A stretch of 64,000 nt of DNA from Halobium salinum (GCF_026586625.1 NZ_JAODIW010000010.1:186001-250000); one strand, 5' to 3'; shown: positions 1 to 10,030, numbered from the stretch's first letter. The notes: generated by a model not told the origin, from the sequence alone. Program-made: numbers and translations.

Positions 1-771
1 GAGGCCGAGGCCGTGGCCGCCGACGACGACGCGGCCGTGGTTGAAGAAGTCCGCGAGCATGTAGAACCCGCCGCCCTCGGTACCGACGAGGTTCTCCTCG
101 GGGATGCGGCAGTCGTCGAGGACGATGTGGCCCTGCTTCGAGGCGCGCATCCCCATCTTCTCGGGGATGTGTTCGGCCTCGTATCCGGGGGCGTCGGTCG
201 GGACGATGAACATCGAGTAGTTCGAGTAGCGGTCGTCCTTGTCGCCCGTCTTGGCGTACAGGGTGAGCCAGTCGGCCTCGACGGCGTTGCCGACCCAGTA
301 CTTCTCGCCGTTGAGCACCCACTCGTCGCCCTCCTTCTCCGCGCTCGTCGTCATCCCCGCGAGGTCGCTCCCCGTGTCGGGTTCGGAGACCGCGAGCCCC
401 GAAATCTGGTCGTTCTCGGCGACGGGCCGGAGGAACTCCTCTTTCTGCTCCTCGCTCCCGTAGTGTTCGACGATTTCACAGCCGAAGCTCGCGAGCTGGA
501 GGGTCAGCGCGATGCCGGCGTCGGCGCGGTAGAACTCCTCGGCGATGGCGAGCACCTGCTGGAGGTCGAACCCGCTCCCGCCGTACTCCTCGGAGATGTC
601 CTGGGCGATGAGCCCGGCGTCCATCCCCGCTTCGAGCACCTCCCACGGGTACTCCCCGCTCTCGAAGTACTCCTCGGCGTTCGGTTCGATGTGTTCGGCC
701 GCGAACTCCCGCGCCTGCTGCTTCACGTCCCGGGCGTGCTCCGGAACGACACTCTCTTCCAGAAGGTCCAT
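1..771 (-). CDS. Acyl-CoA dehydrogenase, C-terminus beyond window
   Basis: Flavoenzyme expected to introduce the alpha-beta double bond into an acyl-CoA. The 257 visible residues start MDLLEESVVPEHARD and show the family order: helical N-terminal domain, then the FAD/substrate segment with LAVSEPDTGSDLAGM and ADWLTLYAKTGDKD, then GMRASKQGHIVLDDCRIP. The C-terminal helical domain with the catalytic Glu lies beyond position 1, so the gene is truncated by the window and the acyl chain-length class cannot be judged. It lies downstream of the MenE-like ligase on the same strand, with an 80 nt gap. Confidence 0.9.
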   Translation of the reverse strand, partial: MDLLEESVVPEHARDVKQQAREFAAEHIEPNAEEYFESGEYPWEVLEAGMDAGLIAQDISEEYGGSGFDLQQVLAIAEEFYRADAGIALTLQLASFGCEIVEHYGSEEQKEEFLRPVAENDQISGLAVSEPDTGSDLAGMTTSAEKEGDEWVLNGEKYWVGNAVEADWLTLYAKTGDKDDRYSNYSMFIVPTDAPGYEAEHIPEKMGMRASKQGHIVLDDCRIPEENLVGTEGGGFYMLADFFNHGRVVVGGHGLGL

Positions 772-850
772 ACTCGTCGTCGGGAGGGAACGGGCAAATA
801 GTTCGTGGAACGGGGGTAAACGTGGTACCCGTTGGGAGCGCCCCCGTTCG

Positions 851-2710
851 CTACGTTTCGTCCGACGGCTCGTCCGCGCGCGAGTCGCCGGTCGAAGCGC
901 CCTCTGCCCGGTCGACGGCGTCAAGAGGGTCGTCGCCGCCGTCGTCGTCGCCGTCACCGTACTCGTCTGACCTGTCGCCGTCGTGGCCGCTACCGGCGTC
1001 GTCATCGTCGCCGTCGCCGGGCCTGCGGTCGTCGATGCCACCCCCATCGGTGCCACCCCCGCCGGTGCCACCGTCGTCGATATCACTGGAAACGTCGTCG
1101 CCGTCGCCCGTCGCGTCCTCTCTCCCGTTCGGCTCGACGTCGTCGGCGTCGCGGGATTCGGCTTCGGCGACCTCGATTACGTCCACACCCGACTCGGTCT
1201 CCTCGGTCGCTTCGGCCTCCTCCCCCTCCCCGAGCGACAGCAACGCCTCCCGGACCGCCTCGCGGGAGACGGTGCCGGATGCGGTCCGGGGGAGTTCGTC
1301 GGCGAACCCGACCGTCCGGGGGAGCTTGTAACCGGCGATGCGTTCCCGACAGTGAGCCGTCACGTCCTCGGCCGTGAGCTCCGGGTCCGAAGGGACGACG
1401 AGCGCCGCGACGCGTTCGCCCCACGTCTCGTCCGGGAGTCCAACGACCGCGGCGTCGGCGACCCCTGGGTGAGCCCGGAGCGCCCCGACCACCTCGCCGG
1501 GGTCGACGTTCTCGCCACCGGTGACGATTCGGTCGTCGAGACGGTTGCTGACGTACACTCGACCGGCCTCGTCGACGTGTCCCACGTCGCCGGTGCGGAG
1601 CCCGTGGGGGCCGAAGGCGGCTTCGGTGGCCGCCTGGTCGCCGTAGTACCCCGGTGTGACGGTCGGCCCGGAGACGACGAGTTCGCCGGACTCGCCGGCG
1701 GGGAGGGGGTCGCCTGCGTCGTCGACGACGGTCAGTTCCGTCCACAACAGGGGCCGGCCGACGGTGCCGGGGTGCTCAAACGCCTCCTCGGGGAGCGCGG
1801 TGGCGATCTGCGAGGCGGTCTCGGTCATCCCGTAGGTCGGGTGGACGGGGACGGAGTAGTCCCGACAGCGGCGGACGAGTTCCTCGGTGGCGGGGGCGCC
1901 GCCGAGGAGGACGAACCGGAGCGACGCCGCGAGCGTCCCCCGGGAGTCGAGCATCCGGGTGAGCATCGTCGGGACGAGCGAGACCCCCGTCACGTCGTAG
2001 GTGCCGATGTCGTCGGCGGCGGCGCCGGGCTCGAACTCGCCGCGGAGGACGACCACGGAGCCGTACAGCGTCGAGCGGTACAGCGGCGCGAGTCCGCCCA
2101 TGTGGTACAGCGACAGCGCGACGAGCCAGCGGTCCCCCGGCGTCACGCCGAGACGGAACGCGCTCGCGACGGCGGAGCTGAACACGTTCCCCATCGTCAG
2201 CGTCACCGCCTTCGGCGTCCCGGTCGTCCCGGAGGTGAACAGGAGCGCGAGGGTGTCGTCGTGCTCCCAGTCGGCCGGGGAGACGGCCTTCGGCGACCAG
2301 TCTTCGAGACGTGCGACCGCCGTCCGCTCGGGGTCGTCGACGGAGGCGACGGGGACCGCACCGGCCGCCTCGTCGGCTCGGTCCTCGGTCTCGCCGTCGC
2401 AGACGAGCACCGTGAGGCCCGACACTCGGACCTGTTCGCCCAGTTCCTGGACCGTCAGCCGGCGATTGAGCGGGACGAGGACGGCACCGAGTCGCATGAC
2501 GGCGTGGACGAGTTCCACCGCCACCGGTCGCGTCCCGACGAGCGTCCCGACGTGGTCGCCGGCGCGGACGCCCAACCCGACCAGCCGGCCCGCGAGTTCG
2601 TCGACCGCTTCGTCAAGGGCCGCGTAGCTCCACTCCTCGCCGGTCTCGGCGGCGACGAGCCCCACCTTCCCCGGCGAGGTCCGGGCGCGGTGTGTGAGCC
2701 AGTCCTTCAT
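851..2710 (-). CDS. menE: o-Succinylbenzoate-CoA ligase-like AMP-forming ligase with acidic tail
   Basis: Adenylate-forming acyl-CoA ligase (ANL superfamily), best read as MenE of menaquinone synthesis. The P-loop is LLFTSGTTGTPKAV, followed by PTYGMTETAS and the hinge region GLRTGDVGHVDEAGRVYVSNRLDD. The usual C-terminal PRTxxGKxxR motif reads PRTASGTVSR, so the adenylation lysine is Thr here. Residues from about 497 to 619 form a low-complexity Asp/Gly/Ser/Glu tail not needed for the fold; the catalytic part ends at the usual family length of about 490 residues. A TATA-like CAGTAAAAC lies about 25 nt before the start. Another CoA ligase of the family remains possible. Confidence 0.75.
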   Translation of the reverse strand: MKDWLTHRARTSPGKVGLVAAETGEEWSYAALDEAVDELAGRLVGLGVRAGDHVGTLVGTRPVAVELVHAVMRLGAVLVPLNRRLTVQELGEQVRVSGLTVLVCDGETEDRADEAAGAVPVASVDDPERTAVARLEDWSPKAVSPADWEHDDTLALLFTSGTTGTPKAVTLTMGNVFSSAVASAFRLGVTPGDRWLVALSLYHMGGLAPLYRSTLYGSVVVLRGEFEPGAAADDIGTYDVTGVSLVPTMLTRMLDSRGTLAASLRFVLLGGAPATEELVRRCRDYSVPVHPTYGMTETASQIATALPEEAFEHPGTVGRPLLWTELTVVDDAGDPLPAGESGELVVSGPTVTPGYYGDQAATEAAFGPHGLRTGDVGHVDEAGRVYVSNRLDDRIVTGGENVDPGEVVGALRAHPGVADAAVVGLPDETWGERVAALVVPSDPELTAEDVTAHCRERIAGYKLPRTVGFADELPRTASGTVSREAVREALLSLGEGEEAEATEETESGVDVIEVAEAESRDADDVEPNGREDATGDGDDVSSDIDDGGTGGGGTDGGGIDDRRPGDGDDDDAGSGHDGDRSDEYGDGDDDGGDDPLDAVDRAEGASTGDSRADEPSDET

Positions 2711-2830
2711 CGGTCGCTCATCGCGCGGAGGGTTTTACTGTCTTTGCATCGCTCGCGTGGTCGGGGCCCAAGAACGCGGGACGGAGTCGGGTCGGGAAGG
2801 GTGCGGGCCGACGAGCCTGCCGAAGAGGGG

Positions 2831-3220
2831 TCAGTGCTGGACGAACTCCACCAGCACCCCGCCGGTCGACTTGGGGTGGAGGAAGGCGACCTCGTGGCCC
2901 CACGCGCCGGGTCGTGGCTCCTCGTCGACGAGTTCCACACCCACGTCGCGGGCGGTCTCCAGTGCGGCCTCGATGTCGTCGGTCTCGAGGGCGACGTGGT
3001 GGATGCCGGAGCCGTGGCGGTCGAGATAGCGAGCGATGGCGCCCTCGGCCTCCGGGTCCGGCTCCAGAAGCTCGAAGTAGCCGTCGCCGAACTCGAGGAA
3101 GACGACGTGCATCCCGTCGAAGCGCTCCTCGTGAGCGACGGTCACGCCGAACAGGTCGCCGAACAGCGCCGCCAGCGCCTTCGCGTCGGTCGTCGCCACG
3201 CCGACGTGGTCGAAGTTCAT
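2831..3220 (-). CDS. mce: Methylmalonyl-CoA epimerase
   Basis: Interconverts (R)- and (S)-methylmalonyl-CoA between propionyl-CoA carboxylase and the B12-dependent mutase. At 129 residues it is a normal-length VOC-fold epimerase. It has the N-terminal metal His in MNFDHVGVATTD, the FLEFGDGYFELLEP strand, GIHHVALETDDIEAAL, and the terminal FLHPKSTGGVLVEFVQH. The ATG at 3220 starts the domain exactly; longer upstream reading frames are only antisense to the next gene. It is divergent from the UPF0145 gene, with 53 nt between the two starts. The carboxyltransferase at 11001-12788 is a plausible pathway partner. Confidence 0.9.
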   Translation of the reverse strand: MNFDHVGVATTDAKALAALFGDLFGVTVAHEERFDGMHVVFLEFGDGYFELLEPDPEAEGAIARYLDRHGSGIHHVALETDDIEAALETARDVGVELVDEEPRPGAWGHEVAFLHPKSTGGVLVEFVQH

Positions 3221-3273
3221 ATCGGCGGGTCGCCCGGAGAAGACATAAATCCCGGCCGGAAGAGCGATACGAT

Positions 3274-3588
3274 ATGGAGGTAACCTCCACCGAGACGGTC
3301 CCCGGTCGCGACGTTGCGGAGTCACTCGGCATCGTCCGCGGCAACACCGTACGCTCCAGAAACGTCGGCTCCGACTTCGCACAGGGCCTGAAGAACATCG
3401 TCGGCGGCGAGTTGAAGGGGTACACCAAGCTCCTCGGCGACTCGCGCGACGAGGCCGTCGAGCGGATGCTCGCCGAAGCGGAGGAGACGGGCGCCGACGC
3501 GGTCGTGAACCTGCGCTTCGAGACCGGTAGCGTCGCCCAGAACAGCGTCGAGATGCTGGCGTACGGAACCGCGGTGCGCCTGGAGTAG
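3274..3588 (+). CDS. UPF0145 (YbjQ/DUF74) family protein
   Basis: A 104-residue protein of the YbjQ/DUF74 family, often annotated as heavy-metal-binding although its function is unproven. Hallmarks are VRGNTVRSRNVGSDFAQGL, IVGGELKGYTKLLGDSRDEAVERM and GADAVVNLRFET. The family is a small pentamer-forming fold. The ATG at 3274 was chosen because it starts the domain and has a TATA-like CATAAAT about 28 nt upstream. It sits between the epimerase (divergent) and gdhB (convergent) and is probably monocistronic. Confidence 0.85.
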   Translation: MEVTSTETVPGRDVAESLGIVRGNTVRSRNVGSDFAQGLKNIVGGELKGYTKLLGDSRDEAVERMLAEAEETGADAVVNLRFETGSVAQNSVEMLAYGTAVRLE

Positions 3589-3633
3589 CGAAGCGGCGCG
3601 ACCCGCGACGACACTCCTTCTGTTACCGCCCGC

Positions 3634-4890
3634 TCAGGGCCAGTTGCCGCCCTGTTCGTACGCCCGCAGGACGCGCTCGATGGCGACGACGTAGGCGGCG
3701 GTGCGGAAGTTCGGCAGGTCGTGCGCCTCGTATGCGTCCGTGAGGTCGTCGAAGGCGGTCGTGATGACCCGTTCGAGTTCGTCGTTGACGCGCTCCTCCG
3801 TCCAGTAGAACCGCTGTCGGTTCTGGACCCACTCGAAGTACGAGACGGTGACCCCGCCCGCGTTGGCCAGGATGTCCGGGAAGACGGAGACGTCGCGGCC
3901 GGTGAGCACGTCGTCGGCGTCGGGCGTGAGCGGCCCGTTCGCGGCCTCGACGATTACGTCGGCCCGCACCTCCTCGGCGAGGTCGCCGTCGATGGCGTTC
4001 TCCAGCGCGGCGGGGACGAGGAGGTCCACGTCGAGTGTGAGCAGGTCCTCGTTCGTCAGCTCCTCGTCGGCCCCCTCGAAGCCGGAGAGACTACCCGTCT
4101 CGCGCTTGTGCGCCTTCGCGGCCCGGGCGTCGAAGCCGCCCTCGGCGTAGACGGCGCCCGAGGAGTCGGAGGCGGCGACGACCGTGGCGCCGAGGTCCTC
4201 GATGAGGGACGCGGCGATGGAACCGGCGTTGCCGTACCCCTGGACGGCGACCGTCGCGTCCTCGACGTCCTTCCCGAGGTAGTCGAACGCCTCGCGGGCG
4301 GTGAGCATCGTCGAGCGACCCGTGGCCTCGACGCGGCCCTCGCTCCCCCCGGAGTCGAGGGCCTTCCCCGTGATGACCCCCGGCGCCGTGGTGCGTTCGA
4401 GCGTCTCGTAGGTGTCCTTTATCCAGTTCATCTCCCGCTGGCCGGTGTTCACGTCCGGCGCGGGGATGTCGCGGTCCTCACCGATGATGGGTCGGAGCTC
4501 CGTCGCGAAGGCGCGGGTGAGCCGTTCGAGTTCGGCCTCGCTGTACTCGTCGGGGTCGACGACGATGCCACCTTTCCCGCCGCCGTAGGGGATGTCGACG
4601 ACGGCGCACTTGTACACCATCCACCCCGACAGCGCCTTCACTTCGTCGCGGCTGACGCCCGGGTGGTAGCGGATGCCCCCTTTGTACGGGCCGCGGTCGC
4701 CGTTGAACTGCGAGCGGTAGGCGCGGAACACCTCGACCGAGCCGTCGTCGAGCTCGACCGAGAGGTTCGTCTCGAGCACCCGCTCGGGGTTCTTGAGGCG
4801 CTCGATCACGTCGGCCGACGCGTCGAGGTACGCCGCCGCGTCGTCGATCTGCTCCTGCAGGCTCTCGAACGGGTTGGCCTCGCCTGACAT
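3634..4890 (-). CDS. gdhB: Glutamate dehydrogenase, GdhB type
   Basis: NAD(P)-dependent oxidative deamination of glutamate or its reverse. The substrate domain has [12 protein letters not shown] and the catalytic-lysine motif [21 protein letters not shown] follows, then a Rossmann domain with [11 protein letters not shown], and the C-terminus is [13 protein letters not shown]. At 418 residues the length is normal. The ATG at 4890 is preferred over an in-frame GTG at 4905 because CTTAAC, read on the minus strand at 4915-4920, lies about 27 nt upstream, fitting a leaderless transcript. It is the most divergent of three GDH paralogues within 6 kb. Confidence 0.93.
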   Translation of the reverse strand: MSGEANPFESLQEQIDDAAAYLDASADVIERLKNPERVLETNLSVELDDGSVEVFRAYRSQFNGDRGPYKGGIRYHPGVSRDEVKALSGWMVYKCAVVDIPYGGGKGGIVVDPDEYSEAELERLTRAFATELRPIIGEDRDIPAPDVNTGQREMNWIKDTYETLERTTAPGVITGKALDSGGSEGRVEATGRSTMLTAREAFDYLGKDVEDATVAVQGYGNAGSIAASLIEDLGATVVAASDSSGAVYAEGGFDARAAKAHKRETGSLSGFEGADEELTNEDLLTLDVDLLVPAALENAIDGDLAEEVRADVIVEAANGPLTPDADDVLTGRDVSVFPDILANAGGVTVSYFEWVQNRQRFYWTEERVNDELERVITTAFDDLTDAYEAHDLPNFRTAAYVVAIERVLRAYEQGGNWP

Positions 4891-4975
4891 ACGAATCCGT
4901 GCCACGGGGTGGGGGTTAAGCCTGCCGACTCGATATCACACCCCAAACCTAGAACAATATTAATATCGGTCCGAA

Positions 4976-5881
4976 TCAGTCCTTCGTCGTGTCGTCCGTA
5001 CGGTCCTCGCCGCTCTCGCCGTCCCCCTCGTCTCCCCCCACGTCAGCCGCGGCCGCCCGCGCCACGATTCGCTCGGCCTGCGCGACGAGCGGCGCGTCTA
5101 TCATCTCGCCGTCGACCTGGAACACCCCGCGGCCCTCGACTTCGGCCTCGTCGCGGGCCTCGAGTACGCGTTCGGCCCACTCGACGCGCTCCGGCTCCGG
5201 CGTGAACGCGTCGTTGATGACTTCGACCTGCGAGGGGTGGATGGCCAGTTTGCCGTCGTAGCCGAGTCCGAGTGCGAACGCCGTCTCCTCGCGCAGTCCT
5301 TCGGGGTCGCCGAAGTCGGTGTAGACGGTGTCGATGGCGTCGACGTCGGCCGCGGCGGCGGCGACGACGACGTGCTCGCGGGCGTACAGCACCTCCGTCC
5401 CCTCCTCGGTGCGCGTCGCCCCGAGGTCCGCCGCGAGGTCTTCGGCGCCGAAGACGAGCGCGTCGGTCGCCGACGCCCGGGCGATTTCGGCGGCGTTCAG
5501 CACGCCGGCGGCGTCCTCGACGAGCGCGAGCACGGGCAGTTCCCACCCCGCTCGACCGAGGCGTTCCTCGGCGCGGACCACGTCGTCGAGTCCGCCGACC
5601 TTCGGGAGCATCAGGGCGTCCAGTTCCCCGTCGAGTTCGTCGACGAGGAGGGCGTCGAGGTCCGCCTCGGGGGCGGCGTCGACGCGGACGCACACCTCGA
5701 CGTCGGGGTCGAAGTCGTCGTCTGCGAGCACCTCGCGGACCGCCTTCCGAGCCTCGTCCTTCCGGGAGGGGGCGACGGCGTCTTCGAGGTCGAACACGAG
5801 CGTGTCGGCGCCGGTCCGGGGGGCCTTGCGCATCAGTTCCGGGCGGTCGCCGGGCGAGAAGAGGACGCTCCGTCGTGGCAT
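4976..5881 (-). CDS. HpcH/HpaI aldolase family, CitE/malyl-CoA lyase-like
   Basis: A 301-residue TIM-barrel lyase of the CitE/malyl-CoA lyase family, which makes or breaks C-C bonds of CoA-thioester hydroxyacids with Mg2+. Seen are MPRRSVLFSPGDRPELMRKA, TLVFDLEDAVAPSRKDEAR with the acidic metal ligand region, VRVDAAPEADLD, LMLPKVGGLDDV, LVEDAAGVLNAAEIA, FGAEDLAADLGATR and YDGKLAIHPSQVEVIN. In haloarchaea a homologue acts as beta-methylmalyl-CoA lyase in the methylaspartate cycle. That role is inferred here from the GDH, MaoC, epimerase and carboxylase genes nearby, not proven. Residues after about 280 are an acidic tail. Confidence 0.8.
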   Translation of the reverse strand: MPRRSVLFSPGDRPELMRKAPRTGADTLVFDLEDAVAPSRKDEARKAVREVLADDDFDPDVEVCVRVDAAPEADLDALLVDELDGELDALMLPKVGGLDDVVRAEERLGRAGWELPVLALVEDAAGVLNAAEIARASATDALVFGAEDLAADLGATRTEEGTEVLYAREHVVVAAAAADVDAIDTVYTDFGDPEGLREETAFALGLGYDGKLAIHPSQVEVINDAFTPEPERVEWAERVLEARDEAEVEGRGVFQVDGEMIDAPLVAQAERIVARAAAADVGGDEGDGESGEDRTDDTTKD

Positions 5882-5942
5882 GGCCGTGGTATCGACCGGG
5901 GACGGTTTCAAGCTACGCGTTGGAGTGCCTCGCCGTACGGGC

Positions 5943-6323
5943 TCACGCCGCGAGCCGCGCGTACAGCCGCTCGGCCCCGCCGTGGAAGCCGAACCAGTAC
6001 GCGACCCCGTAGGCGGGGAGGACGAACAGCGCCGGGAGGACGACGCCGAAGACGGAGCCCCTCGGGAGGGACGCACCGCCCTGCACGAGGTAGTACACCG
6101 GCGAGAGCGCGAGCCACGAGGCGAGGAAGAACGCGACGACCTGCCGGTACGACTCCGCCCGGATGACCAGCCAGAGCGAGAGAACCAGCGAGAGGACGAC
6201 CGCGACCGGGAGGATGGCGGGGAGGGCGAGGGACGCCGGCGGCGCCAACAGCGCCAGTCCGGGGAGGATGACCGACGCGAGCAGCAGCGTTCCCAGCGCG
6301 AAGCGGAGCCGTTCGTACCCCAT
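5943..6323 (-). CDS. Small integral membrane protein
   Basis: A 126-residue protein with four hydrophobic stretches: about residues 8-28, 32-54, 61-82 and 92-113. The N-terminus (MGYERLRFALGTLLLAS) is positively charged before the first membrane segment. It matches no family I can name. It lies between the CitE-like lyase and the middle GDH paralogue on the same strand, with gaps of about 60 and 96 nt, so co-transcription is possible but not shown. Confidence 0.7.
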   Translation of the reverse strand: MGYERLRFALGTLLLASVILPGLALLAPPASLALPAILPVAVVLSLVLSLWLVIRAESYRQVVAFFLASWLALSPVYYLVQGGASLPRGSVFGVVLPALFVLPAYGVAYWFGFHGGAERLYARLAA

Positions 6324-6419
6324 CGTCGGCGACTACGCGGGAGGAGGGTGGTAAACCCGTCGTCCTGGGTCGGGCACCGTCGGTGTCGTCAGCCGGACGG
6401 GCTTCCGGCGGTCGAGAAG

Positions 6420-7730
6420 TCAGGGAGCCGCCTTTCGGCGACGGTGCGCCGCGGCGACCCGCTCGACCGCGAGGAGGTAGGCGGCCTGCCGCCAGGTCAC
6501 GTCGCGTCGGGCGGCCGTGGACGCGACGGTTTCGAGCGCCCGCTCTATGCGGTCGTCGAGTTCGGCGTGGACGCGCTCGCGTGACCACCGCGTCGCCCGC
6601 CGGGTCTGGACCCACTCGAAGTACGACGCGGTCACCCCGCCCGCGTTGGCGACGATGTCGGGGACGACGGTGACGCCACGCTCCTCGAAGACGGCGTCGG
6701 CGGCCGTCGTGGTCGGTCCGTTGGCCCCCTCGACGACGACGTCCGCCCGCACGCCGGGCGCGTTGTCCGCGGTCAGGACCCCGCCCACGGCCGCCGGAAC
6801 GAGCACGTCGACGCCGAGTCCGAGCAGGTGTTCGTTGGTGAGCGTCCCCACCCCGGCGTCGTGGTCGAGTCGACCCGGCACGTCGCTCGCCGCTCGGCCG
6901 AGGTCGAGCCCGCTGGGGTCGTAGACGGCCCCGTCGACGTCGCTGACGGCGACGACCGACGCGCCCCACTCGTCGAGGAGGCGGGCGGCGTTCGCCCCGA
7001 CGCTCCCGAACCCCTGGACGGCTACCGTCGCCGCGTCGAGCGGTGCGCCCGTCGACTCCCACGCGTACCGGGCCGCGAGCGCGACGCTCCGGCCGGGCGC
7101 CGCCTCCCGCCCGCGACAGCCGCCGGCCGAGAGCGGCTTCCCGGTCGCGACCGCGGGGTCACCGGCGGCGTCGGCGAACGCCCGCATCGTCGACGCGTCG
7201 GTGCCGACGTCGGGGGCGACGACGTCGCGCTGGGGTCCCACTGCCCCGGAGAGCGCCGCCGCGAGCCCGTAGGTGAGCCGCTCGTGTTCCGCTCGGTTCA
7301 GAGTCGAGGGGTCGACGACGACGCCGCCTTTCGCCCCGCCGAAGGGAACGTCCACGACGGCGCACTTCCAGGTCATCCACATCGCGAGCGCGAGACACTC
7401 GGACTCCCCGACGCCCGGGTGGTAGCGGACGCCACCCTTGTACGGGCCGCGCGAGTCGTCGTGCTGGACACGGTAGCCGACGACCGTCTCGCGCGTCCCG
7501 TCGTCACGGTGCACGGGGAACGACACCCGGTGGACGTGATCGGGCCGACGGAGACGGTCCGCGAGGGCAGGCTCCACGTCCGCGCGGTCGAGCGCGGCGT
7601 CGAGCTGCCGTCGAGCGGTCTCGACGGGCGTCTCGCCCGCGGGGACCGAGCCGTCTTCGGTCTCCGCCTCGGCGGGCGAACTGTCGATGGGCGAACTGTC
7701 GGTCCGGTCGGAGGGGTGTCTCGTACTCAT
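6420..7730 (-). CDS. Glutamate dehydrogenase paralogue (divergent)
   Basis: A 436-residue Glu/Leu/Phe dehydrogenase. It keeps [12 protein letters not shown], the lysine motif [19 protein letters not shown], a Rossmann motif [10 protein letters not shown] and a C-terminus ending in [15 protein letters not shown]. It differs from both neighbours in the substrate region ([10 protein letters not shown] where GdhA types have MAWFMDAYS), so the substrate or cofactor preference may differ. An in-frame GTG at 7781, with TTTATAG about 27 nt upstream (7803-7811 on the minus strand), could be a leaderless start adding 17 residues; the ATG at 7730 is the conservative choice. Confidence 0.85.
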   Translation of the reverse strand: MSTRHPSDRTDSSPIDSSPAEAETEDGSVPAGETPVETARRQLDAALDRADVEPALADRLRRPDHVHRVSFPVHRDDGTRETVVGYRVQHDDSRGPYKGGVRYHPGVGESECLALAMWMTWKCAVVDVPFGGAKGGVVVDPSTLNRAEHERLTYGLAAALSGAVGPQRDVVAPDVGTDASTMRAFADAAGDPAVATGKPLSAGGCRGREAAPGRSVALAARYAWESTGAPLDAATVAVQGFGSVGANAARLLDEWGASVVAVSDVDGAVYDPSGLDLGRAASDVPGRLDHDAGVGTLTNEHLLGLGVDVLVPAAVGGVLTADNAPGVRADVVVEGANGPTTTAADAVFEERGVTVVPDIVANAGGVTASYFEWVQTRRATRWSRERVHAELDDRIERALETVASTAARRDVTWRQAAYLLAVERVAAAHRRRKAAP

Positions 7731-7948
7731 GGGATCGTCGAAACCGGCACCGACGCCGGCTTCCTCGTGACGAACGTCCACCGATAGCCACTTAGTTTTG
7801 CTATCTATAAACCAAATTCGCACTATCTCGGACGGTGTGGCTACCGGGTGCCGGCAGAATTCGAAGAGAGCGGCCTCGTGACTGTAGAACCGACGATTCG
7901 ACCAGTCGGGTAGGGGTGAGCAATCCAGAACTGGACGATAGGGCTACC

Positions 7949-9241
7949 CTACGGCCAGACGCCGCGAATCTCGTGAGCCTCGGAGACGCGTTCGAGGGCG
8001 ACGACGTAGGCGGCGTCACGCCAAGTCACGTCGCGGTCGTCGACCTCGCGGCGGACGGCGTCCCACGCCTTCAGCATCTCCGACTCCAGTTCCTCGTGGA
8101 CGCGGTCGAGCGACCACTGGCGGCGGTTGATGTCCTGGAGCCACTCGAAGTACGAGACGGTGACCCCGCCCGCGTTGGCCAGGATGTCGGGGAGGACGTG
8201 GACCCCGCGCTCCTCGAAGATGGCGTCGGCGGCGGTCGTCGTCGGTCCGTTGGCGCCCTCGACGATCATGCGCGCCTGCACGTCGTTCGCGTTGTCGACG
8301 GTGAGCACGTTACCGATGGCGGCGGGGATGAGCACGTCCACGTCGAGTTCGAGCAGTTCCGCGTTCTCGAGTTTCTGCGGGGCGTCGTAGCCCGAGACCA
8401 TCCCGGGGCGCTCGTCGTGGTCCTGCACGTCGTCGGTGTCGAGGCCGTCGGGGTCGTAGATGGCGCCGTTCACGTCGCTGACAGCGACGACGGTCGCGCC
8501 CCACTGGTCGAGCAGGCGCGCGGCGGGCGCGCCGACCGACCCGAACCCTTGGACGGCGACCGTCGTCTCCGAGAGGTCCCAGTCGTAGTACTCGATGGCC
8601 TGCCGGGCGATGATGGCGACCGAGCGGCCGGGGGCCTCCTCCCGGCCGTAGGAGCCGCCGATGACCGGCGGTTTCCCCGTGACGACGCCGGGGTGGGTCT
8701 CGCCCTCCTGCATCGAGTAGGCGTCCATGAACCACGCCATCGTCTGGGGGTCGGTGCCCATGTCGGGCGCCGGGATGTCCTTCATCGGCCCGACGAACTC
8801 CCGGAGTTCCTCGGCGAACCGTCGAGTCAGCCGCTCCTTCTCGGTCTCGGAGAGCTCCTTGGGGTTGACGACGACACCGCCCTTCCCGCCGCCGAAGGGG
8901 ATGTCCATCACGGCGCACTTCCAGGTCATCCACATCGAGAGGCCGACGCACTCCTCGGCGCTGACCTCCGGGTGGTAGCGCAGGCCGCCCTTGAACGGCC
9001 CGCGCACGCTGTCGTGCTGGGCGCGGTAGCCGGTGAAGACTTCGAGCGACCCGTCGTCGCGCTTGAGCGGGATGGACACCTGGTGGACCTTGTCCGGATG
9101 CTTCAGGCGGTCGATGACCCCCGCGTCCACGTCGAGGTGGGCGGCGGCGCGTTCGAGCTGGCGCCGTGCGGTCTCGACCGCGCTCTCTTGTTCTTCGGCC
9201 TCGTCCGTCGCCTCCGTCTCTGAGGATGCAGCAGCCGTCAT
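7949..9241 (-). CDS. gdhA: Glutamate dehydrogenase, GdhA type
   Basis: A 430-residue glutamate dehydrogenase with [12 protein letters not shown], catalytic [42 protein letters not shown], and the cofactor Rossmann motif [16 protein letters not shown]. It is closer to the 6420-7730 copy than to gdhB, sharing WMTWKCAV and the C-terminal WRxAAY block, which suggests duplication. The ATG at 9241 gives the usual length. An in-frame GTG at 9340 lies about 27 nt from TTTATGA (9361-9367 on the minus strand), so either a roughly 100 nt leader or a longer protein is possible. It is divergent from the MaoC gene. Confidence 0.92.
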   Translation of the reverse strand: MTAAASSETEATDEAEEQESAVETARRQLERAAAHLDVDAGVIDRLKHPDKVHQVSIPLKRDDGSLEVFTGYRAQHDSVRGPFKGGLRYHPEVSAEECVGLSMWMTWKCAVMDIPFGGGKGGVVVNPKELSETEKERLTRRFAEELREFVGPMKDIPAPDMGTDPQTMAWFMDAYSMQEGETHPGVVTGKPPVIGGSYGREEAPGRSVAIIARQAIEYYDWDLSETTVAVQGFGSVGAPAARLLDQWGATVVAVSDVNGAIYDPDGLDTDDVQDHDERPGMVSGYDAPQKLENAELLELDVDVLIPAAIGNVLTVDNANDVQARMIVEGANGPTTTAADAIFEERGVHVLPDILANAGGVTVSYFEWLQDINRRQWSLDRVHEELESEMLKAWDAVRREVDDRDVTWRDAAYVVALERVSEAHEIRGVWP

Positions 9242-9506
9242 GAGTGTGTCTCCGTGTCGTGGCTGCCCCTCACTGTCACGGGAGGGGCGCCGAGAATCGC
9301 CCGTGGAGCGTGCCGAGTTCGGCGTGTCGCGGGCATTCACCGACCGTTCTCGGTGAACAATCATAAACCTTCATAAAAGCATTGTGCCGGTGCCACCTTT
9401 TGCCACGGCGCTGATTGCGAGCGCCGGGAGGATGCGTTCTCGTGACACCCCACGTCGAACCCGCCGAACCGTCACGGTTTTGCACCGGCCGGTCGACCGC
9501 GGCGAC

Positions 9507-9974
9507 ATGACCGGCCGCTACTACGAGGAGTTCACCGTCGGCGAGACTATCGACCACGAGCGCCGCCGGACGGTCTCCGAGAGCGACAACCAGCGTTTCT
9601 GTGACATGACGATGAACCAGCAGCCGCTCCACTTGGACGCCGACTTCGCCGCCGACACCCAGTTCGGCGAGCGCCTCGTCAACGGCATCTACACGCTCGC
9701 GCTCGCGGTCGGCGTCTCCATCCCAGAGACGACCGACGGCACCATCGTCGCGAACCTCTCGTACGACGCCGTCGAGCACCCCAACCCCGTCTTCCACGGC
9801 GACACGATTCGCGCGCGGTCGACCGTCACCGACAAACGCGAGACCAGCGACGGCGAGCGCGGCGTCGTGACGATGCACGTCGAGGCGTTCAAAGTCGACG
9901 ACGACGGGGACGACACCCTCGTCTGTGAGTTCGACCGGACGGTGCTGTCGCTCAAAGGTGGGGAAACGGAGTAA
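9507..9974 (+). CDS. MaoC-like hotdog-fold dehydratase
   Basis: A 155-residue single-hotdog MaoC/(R)-enoyl-CoA hydratase type protein, starting MTGRYYEEFTVGETIDHE. It contains the hydratase segment DNQRFCDMTMNQQPLHLDADFA, where the Asp and the His of PLHLD sit as in MaoC catalytic centres, then GERLVNGIYTLALAVG and HPNPVFHGDTIRA. This class hydrates enoyl-CoA substrates; a mesaconyl-CoA or methylaspartate-cycle role is only suggested by the CitE-like and GDH neighbours. The archaeal mesaconyl-CoA hydratase known to me is longer, so another enoyl-CoA is equally likely. Convergent with the DUF5658 gene. Confidence 0.82.
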   Translation: MTGRYYEEFTVGETIDHERRRTVSESDNQRFCDMTMNQQPLHLDADFAADTQFGERLVNGIYTLALAVGVSIPETTDGTIVANLSYDAVEHPNPVFHGDTIRARSTVTDKRETSDGERGVVTMHVEAFKVDDDGDDTLVCEFDRTVLSLKGGETE

Positions 9975-10030
9975 GTCGACGACGAATCGCCGACCGGCCG
10001 AGTCGGTGGACGGGTCGACCGGGCGGCCGG

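Noticed and set aside
983-3283. Long plus-strand ORF of 766 codons
   Set aside because: Antisense to the MenE and epimerase genes; lacks any motif. High GC makes long shadow frames common here.
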